Below, piece after piece: positions 6,365 through 9,085 of a DNA stretch of 9,085 nt. Below the pieces are notes generated by a model, which was not told the origin of the DNA, did no database searches, and worked only from the letters and a program-made list of their open reading frames with translations. The position numbers were made by a program, and so were the translations under genes. Numbering within the stretch: position 1 is the stretch's first letter; the number at the start of each line of letters is the position of its first letter. The stretch comes from JBOGEN01 sp050743265 (GTDB lineage: Bacteria > Actinomycetota > Actinomycetes > JBOGEN01), in contig JBOGEN010000183.1 in the NCBI GenBank assembly GCA_050743265.1, positions 1-9,085 on the forward strand, read 5' to 3'.

Positions 6365-7039
6365 GTGAGAGCGACCCCGCCCGAACCGTCCCGGGACCGT
6401 GCGATGGCGCGGCGCCGGGCCACCGGGCGTGCGCTCGCCCGCGGGTTCTGGTCCGTCCGGGTCACCGGGGCCGAGCGTGTCCCCGCCGCCGGACCCGTGC
6501 TCCTCGCGGTGAACCACACCTCCCTGCTCGACGGCCCGCTCGTGTTCGCCCTGTCCAACCGGGCCGTGTACTTCCTTGCCAAGCGCGAGCTGTTCGTCGG
6601 TCCTGTCGGGTGGGTGCTGCGCTGGATCGGCCAGATTCCGGTCGACCGTTCACGGCCGGACCGCAGGGCCCTGCGTGACTGTCTCGAGATCCTGCAGGTC
6701 GGCGGGGCCGTCGGCGTCTTTCCCGAGGGCACGCGGGGCGACGGGCAGGTGGCTCGCATCCACCACGGCGTGGCGTACCTCGCGATCAAGTCCGGCGCGG
6801 TCGTCGTCCCGGTGGCGTGCCTGGGGACGCGGCGCCCCGACTCCGGGCTGTCCAGCGTCGCCGGCTTCCGCCAGCCGGTGGACGTCGCGTTCGGGGTGCC
6901 GTTCAGCGTCCCGTCCGACGGCGACTCCTCGGCCCGTCGCGTCGTCGCTGCGGCCGCGACCGAGATCCACGCCCGGCTCCGGGCCCACGTCCAGGAGTCC
7001 GCGGCGCAGCGCGCCCGGACGTACGAGGAGACACCGTGA
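6365..7039 (+). CDS. plsC: PlsC-type 1-acyl-glycerol-3-phosphate acyltransferase-like protein
   Basis: This family moves an acyl chain to lysophosphatidic acid or a related lysolipid at the inner face of the membrane, giving phosphatidic acid. From the GTG at 6365 the product has 224 residues. NHTSLLDG at 50-57 is the HX4D catalytic motif (H51, D56). FLAKRELF is at 70-77, and GQIPVDR (89-95) corresponds to family block II. FPEGTR (119-124) is the substrate-phosphate block III, and VVVPVACLG (146-154) block IV. The stop overlaps der by four bases, and the start lies four bases after the cmk stop, so all three are probably cotranscribed. An in-frame ATG at 6404 (211 residues) is an equally possible start; neither has a strong RBS. 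The lysophosphatidate substrate is assumed from the family. Actinobacteria carry several such paralogues, some with other acceptors. Confidence 0.87.
   Translation: MRATPPEPSRDRAMARRRATGRALARGFWSVRVTGAERVPAAGPVLLAVNHTSLLDGPLVFALSNRAVYFLAKRELFVGPVGWVLRWIGQIPVDRSRPDRRALRDCLEILQVGGAVGVFPEGTRGDGQVARIHHGVAYLAIKSGAVVVPVACLGTRRPDSGLSSVAGFRQPVDVAFGVPFSVPSDGDSSARRVVAAAATEIHARLRAHVQESAAQRARTYEETP
7025..7030 (+). promoter_or_regulatory. Ribosome binding site of der
   Basis: GAGGAG lies five bases before the GTG at 7036, inside the end of the acyltransferase gene. It supports the overlapping start. Confidence 0.65.
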
Positions 7040-8421
7040 CCGACCGCCCCGTCGCTGCCGCGGAGTGGATCGACGGCGGCCCGGACAGCGGAGGAGACGG
7101 CGGCCCGGCGACGCCGCTGCCGGTCCTCGCGGTCGTGGGACGCCCCAACGTGGGCAAGTCCACGCTCGTCAACCGCATCCTCGGACGCCGCGAGGCCGTC
7201 GTCGAGGACGTCCCCGGCGTCACACGCGACCGGGTCGCGTACGACGCCGTGTGGAACGGGCGGCGGTTCACCGTCCTCGACACGGGCGGCTGGATCCCCG
7301 ACGCCCGGGACATGGCCGCCCGTGTCGCAGCCCAGGCAGAGCTCGCCGTCGACGCCGCCGACGCGGTGCTCCTCGTCGTCGACGCCACGGTCGGGGCCAC
7401 GGACGAGGACGAGTCCGTCGTCCGCATGCTGCGCCGGTCGGGCAAGCCCGTCGTCCTCGCCGCCAACAAGGTGGACGACGAGCGGGTCGAGTCCGAGGCG
7501 ACCGCGCTCTGGGGGCTCGGCCTGGGGGAGCCCTACCCGGTGTCGGCCCTGCACGGGCGCGGGTCGGGTGACCTGCTCGACGCCCTGCTGGACGCCCTGC
7601 CGGACGCCCCGGCCGACCGGGACTTCGGAGGTGGGCCGCGGCGCGTGGCGCTGCTCGGCCGCCCGAACGTGGGCAAGTCGAGCCTGCTCAACCGGCTGGC
7701 CGGCGAGGAGCGAGCCGTCGTCGACGAGGTGGCCGGCACCACCCGCGACCCTGTCGACGAGCTCATCGAGCTCGGCGGCGAGACCTGGCGGTTCGTCGAC
7801 ACCGCCGGCATCCGCCGGCGCGTGCGCGAGGCGTCGGGCACCGAGTACTACGCGAGCCTGCGGACGGCCACCGCCCTGGAGACCGCGGAGGTGGCCGTCG
7901 TCCTCGTCGACGCGCACGAGACGCTGACCGAGCAGGACCTGCGCATCATCTCCCTGGTCGTGGACGCGGGCCGTGCCCTCGTCCTCGCGTACAACAAGTG
8001 GGACCTGGTCGACGAGGACCGGCGGCATCAGCTGGAGAGGGAGATCGACCGGCAGCTGGTCCGGGTCCGATGGGCGCCCCGGGTCAACGTCTCCGCGCGG
8101 ACGGGCCGGCACATGGACCGGCTCGTCCCCGCACTGCACACGGCGCTGGAGGGCTGGGAGACGCGGGTGGCCACCGGTCGGCTGAACGCGTTCCTTGGCG
8201 AGATCGTCGCGGCCAACCCGCCGCCGGTACGGGGGGGCAAGCAGCCGCGCATCCTGTTCGCGACCCAGGCGGGCGTGAGGCCCCCGCGGTTCGTCCTGTT
8301 CACGACGGGATTCCTCGAGGCGGGGTACCGGCGGTTCCTGGAGCGTCGCCTGCGCGAGGAGTACGGCTTCGCGGGCAGCCCGGTGGAGATCAGCGTGCGG
8401 CCCCGTCAGTCACGCCGGTGA
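7036..8421 (+). CDS. der: Ribosome-assembly GTPase Der (EngA), two G domains
   Basis: Der is an essential GTPase that acts late in 50S ribosomal subunit maturation. The 461-residue product has the hallmark tandem GTPase domains. The first has G1 GRPNVGKST (35-43), a G2 Thr in PGVTRDR, G3 DTGG (82-85) and G4 NKVD (144-147). The second has G1 GRPNVGKSS (208-216), AGTTRDPVD, G3 DTAG (255-258) and G4 NKWD (320-323), each with an SA-type G5 (VSAL, VSAR). The C-terminal KH-like domain spans about 375-461 (TGRLNAFL, PPPVRGGKQPRILFATQ, FLERRLREEYGFAGSPVEI). Residues 1-28 are a Gly/Asp-rich leader often seen in actinobacterial Der. It starts at a GTG overlapping the acyltransferase stop and is the last gene before tRNA-Pro. 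Confidence 0.97.
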   Translation: MTDRPVAAAEWIDGGPDSGGDGGPATPLPVLAVVGRPNVGKSTLVNRILGRREAVVEDVPGVTRDRVAYDAVWNGRRFTVLDTGGWIPDARDMAARVAAQAELAVDAADAVLLVVDATVGATDEDESVVRMLRRSGKPVVLAANKVDDERVESEATALWGLGLGEPYPVSALHGRGSGDLLDALLDALPDAPADRDFGGGPRRVALLGRPNVGKSSLLNRLAGEERAVVDEVAGTTRDPVDELIELGGETWRFVDTAGIRRRVREASGTEYYASLRTATALETAEVAVVLVDAHETLTEQDLRIISLVVDAGRALVLAYNKWDLVDEDRRHQLEREIDRQLVRVRWAPRVNVSARTGRHMDRLVPALHTALEGWETRVATGRLNAFLGEIVAANPPPVRGGKQPRILFATQAGVRPPRFVLFTTGFLEAGYRRFLERRLREEYGFAGSPVEISVRPRQSRR

Positions 8422-8432
8422 CGCCGCTGGGG

Positions 8433-8438
8433 TAGGGT
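8433..8438 (+). promoter_or_regulatory. Putative -10 box of tRNA-Pro
   Basis: TAGGGT, identical to the hexamer ahead of aroH, lies 28 bases before the mature tRNA 5' end. This suggests the tRNA has its own promoter in the der-tRNA gap. No clear -35 is seen. Confidence 0.45.
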
Positions 8439-8466
8439 CGGCGTGTTCGCGGGGCATGCGAGCGTT

Positions 8467-8543
<77 letters not shown>

Positions 8544-8545
8544 AT

Positions 8546-8557
8546 ACCTGAGCAGGT
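8546..8557. repeat. Short inverted repeat just after the tRNA
   Basis: ACCTG-AG-CAGGT is a 5-bp perfect inverted repeat with a two-base spacer, starting three bases after the CCA. It could be part of a recombinase or Xis/Int binding region, or chance. Confidence 0.25.
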
Positions 8558-8559
8558 CA

Positions 8560-8593
8560 GAACGGGTTCCGCCGATCATGGTGGGGCCCGTTC
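8560..8593 (+). terminator. Terminator-like hairpin downstream of tRNA-Pro
   Basis: GAACGGGTTCCGCCG (8560-8574) can pair over its whole length with TGGTGGGGCCCGTTC (8579-8593) around the loop ATCA. That is fifteen pairs including four G-U. In the minus-strand transcript the G-U pairs become C-A mismatches, so the structure favours plus-strand RNA, as expected for tRNA termination. No U-tract follows. Confidence 0.55.
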
Positions 8594-8600
8594 GGTGCGT

Positions 8601-8624
8601 CTGACACCTACGCTGACACCTACC
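8601..8624. repeat. 12-bp x2 tandem repeat between tRNA and integrase
   Basis: CTGACACCTACG (8601-8612) and CTGACACCTACC (8613-8624) are direct repeats identical in 11 of 12 positions. They lie between the tRNA 3' end and the integrase stop. Tandem short repeats in this position often are arm-type binding sites of a tyrosine integrase; that role is inferred here. Confidence 0.6.
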
Positions 8625-8635
8625 GGCGGTCATGC

Positions 8636-9085
8636 TCACCACTCCAGGGCCGTGTTCATGAGGTCAGCCGCCTCGCGCTGCTGCTGGGGCATGACATGGC
8701 TGTAGACGTCCATCGTGATCGCGATGCCCGAGTGGCCGAGCGTCTCCATCACGACGCGCGGGTGGACGCCCTGGGCGAGCAGCAGTGAGGCGCAGGTGTG
8801 CCGCAGCGTGTGCAGGCCGATGCCGGTGATCCCCGCTCGTTTCGCGACGGCGGTGAGCGACCGGAACGCGTTGCGCGGGTCCATCGGCGTGCCCCAGTAG
8901 GACGGGAAGACCAGGTCGTGCTCCTGCCAAGCGCCGCAGAGCCTCAGCCGCTCCTCGACCTGACGTGTCCGGTGAGCCCGAAGCTCGGCCACGCAGGCGA
9001 CAGGGAGCGGCACGGTGCGCCGAGAGCGCGGGCTCTTCGGCTCGGTGAACACGAGGCCCGACCGCGTCCGTGACAGCGTCCGGGC
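8636..9085 (-). CDS. Tyrosine recombinase/integrase, C-terminal catalytic part (truncated by window edge)
   Basis: This enzyme family catalyses site-specific integration and excision of phages and genomic islands through a 3'-phosphotyrosyl intermediate. The frame is open to the window edge, giving 149 visible C-terminal residues. Numbered from the edge, the catalytic residues seen are the beta-hairpin Lys in FTEPKSPRSRRTVPLP (K17), HTLRHT (H92, R95), the His of LGHSGI (H118) and the nucleophile in MDVYSHV (Y128). The first catalytic Arg and the N-terminal arm- and core-binding domains lie outside the window. The C-terminus ends 92 bases from tRNA-Pro and faces it, so transcription of the two genes converges. 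A GTG at 9052 exists in frame, but it would cut off the catalytic domain and is not the real start. The protein belongs to the Int/XerC-like group of actinophages and integrative elements. Host element and activity cannot be judged here. Confidence 0.92.
   Translation of the reverse strand, partial: ARTLSRTRSGLVFTEPKSPRSRRTVPLPVACVAELRAHRTRQVEERLRLCGAWQEHDLVFPSYWGTPMDPRNAFRSLTAVAKRAGITGIGLHTLRHTCASLLLAQGVHPRVVMETLGHSGIAITMDVYSHVMPQQQREAADLMNTALEW

Noticed and set aside
5668..8139. Very long minus-strand open frame (over 800 codons) opposite cmk, plsC and der
   Set aside because: It is antisense to three genes with clear family motifs. High GC removes stop codons from shadow frames, and its product has low-complexity Arg/Gly/Val-rich composition with no recognisable domain.
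8546..8635. CRISPR-like or multi-repeat array near the integrase
   Set aside because: Only two 12-bp units in direct tandem with no spacers; this does not fit a CRISPR array.

Overview
This 9.1-kb window looks like chromosome from a very high-GC actinobacterium (Actinomycetota, plausibly Micrococcales, for example a Cellulomonas-like genus). The evidence is the GC-rich codon use, the many GTG starts, GTGA stop/start overlaps, TANNNT -10 boxes and the gene order scpA-scpB-rluB-aroH-tyrA-cmk-(plsC)-der-tRNA-Pro, which resembles the conserved actinobacterial segregation/ribosome-assembly cluster. The genus is inference.

Layout. At 1-1230 is the 3' part of a MurA-family enolpyruvyl transferase whose start lies outside the window; it has Asp at the usual catalytic Cys position. 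At 1284-3043 are scpA and scpB, which overlap by 4 nt and encode the kleisin and winged-helix partners of the SMC condensin complex. scpA appears to start leaderless behind a TACGGT -10 box. At 3108-3845 is an RsuA/RluB-type rRNA pseudouridine synthase. The next gap (3846-4017) holds four 14-bp tandem repeats, a hairpin and a promoter. At 4018-5552 are aroH and tyrA, again overlapping by 4 nt, which cover chorismate to prephenate to 4-hydroxyphenylpyruvate (tyrosine branch). A 97-nt gap with a strong hairpin precedes cmk (CMP kinase), a PlsC-like acyltransferase and der (a double-domain GTPase of 50S assembly), at 5650-8421. A tRNA-Pro(GGG) with encoded CCA sits at 8467-8543.

The right end changes character. 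Just after the tRNA, on the minus strand, is the C-terminal half of a tyrosine recombinase (8636-9085, running off the edge). It is separated from the tRNA by an orientation-specific hairpin and a 12-bp tandem repeat. This is the usual arrangement at the edge of an integrative element (prophage, ICE or island) inserted at the 3' end of a tRNA gene. Whatever cargo it carries lies beyond base 9085.

Most of the window is well-known housekeeping sequence. I see no previously undescribed system inside it. The parts most worth a second look are the tRNA-Pro integration junction, the 14-bp tandem repeat after rluB, and the Asp-type MurA paralogue next to scpA.
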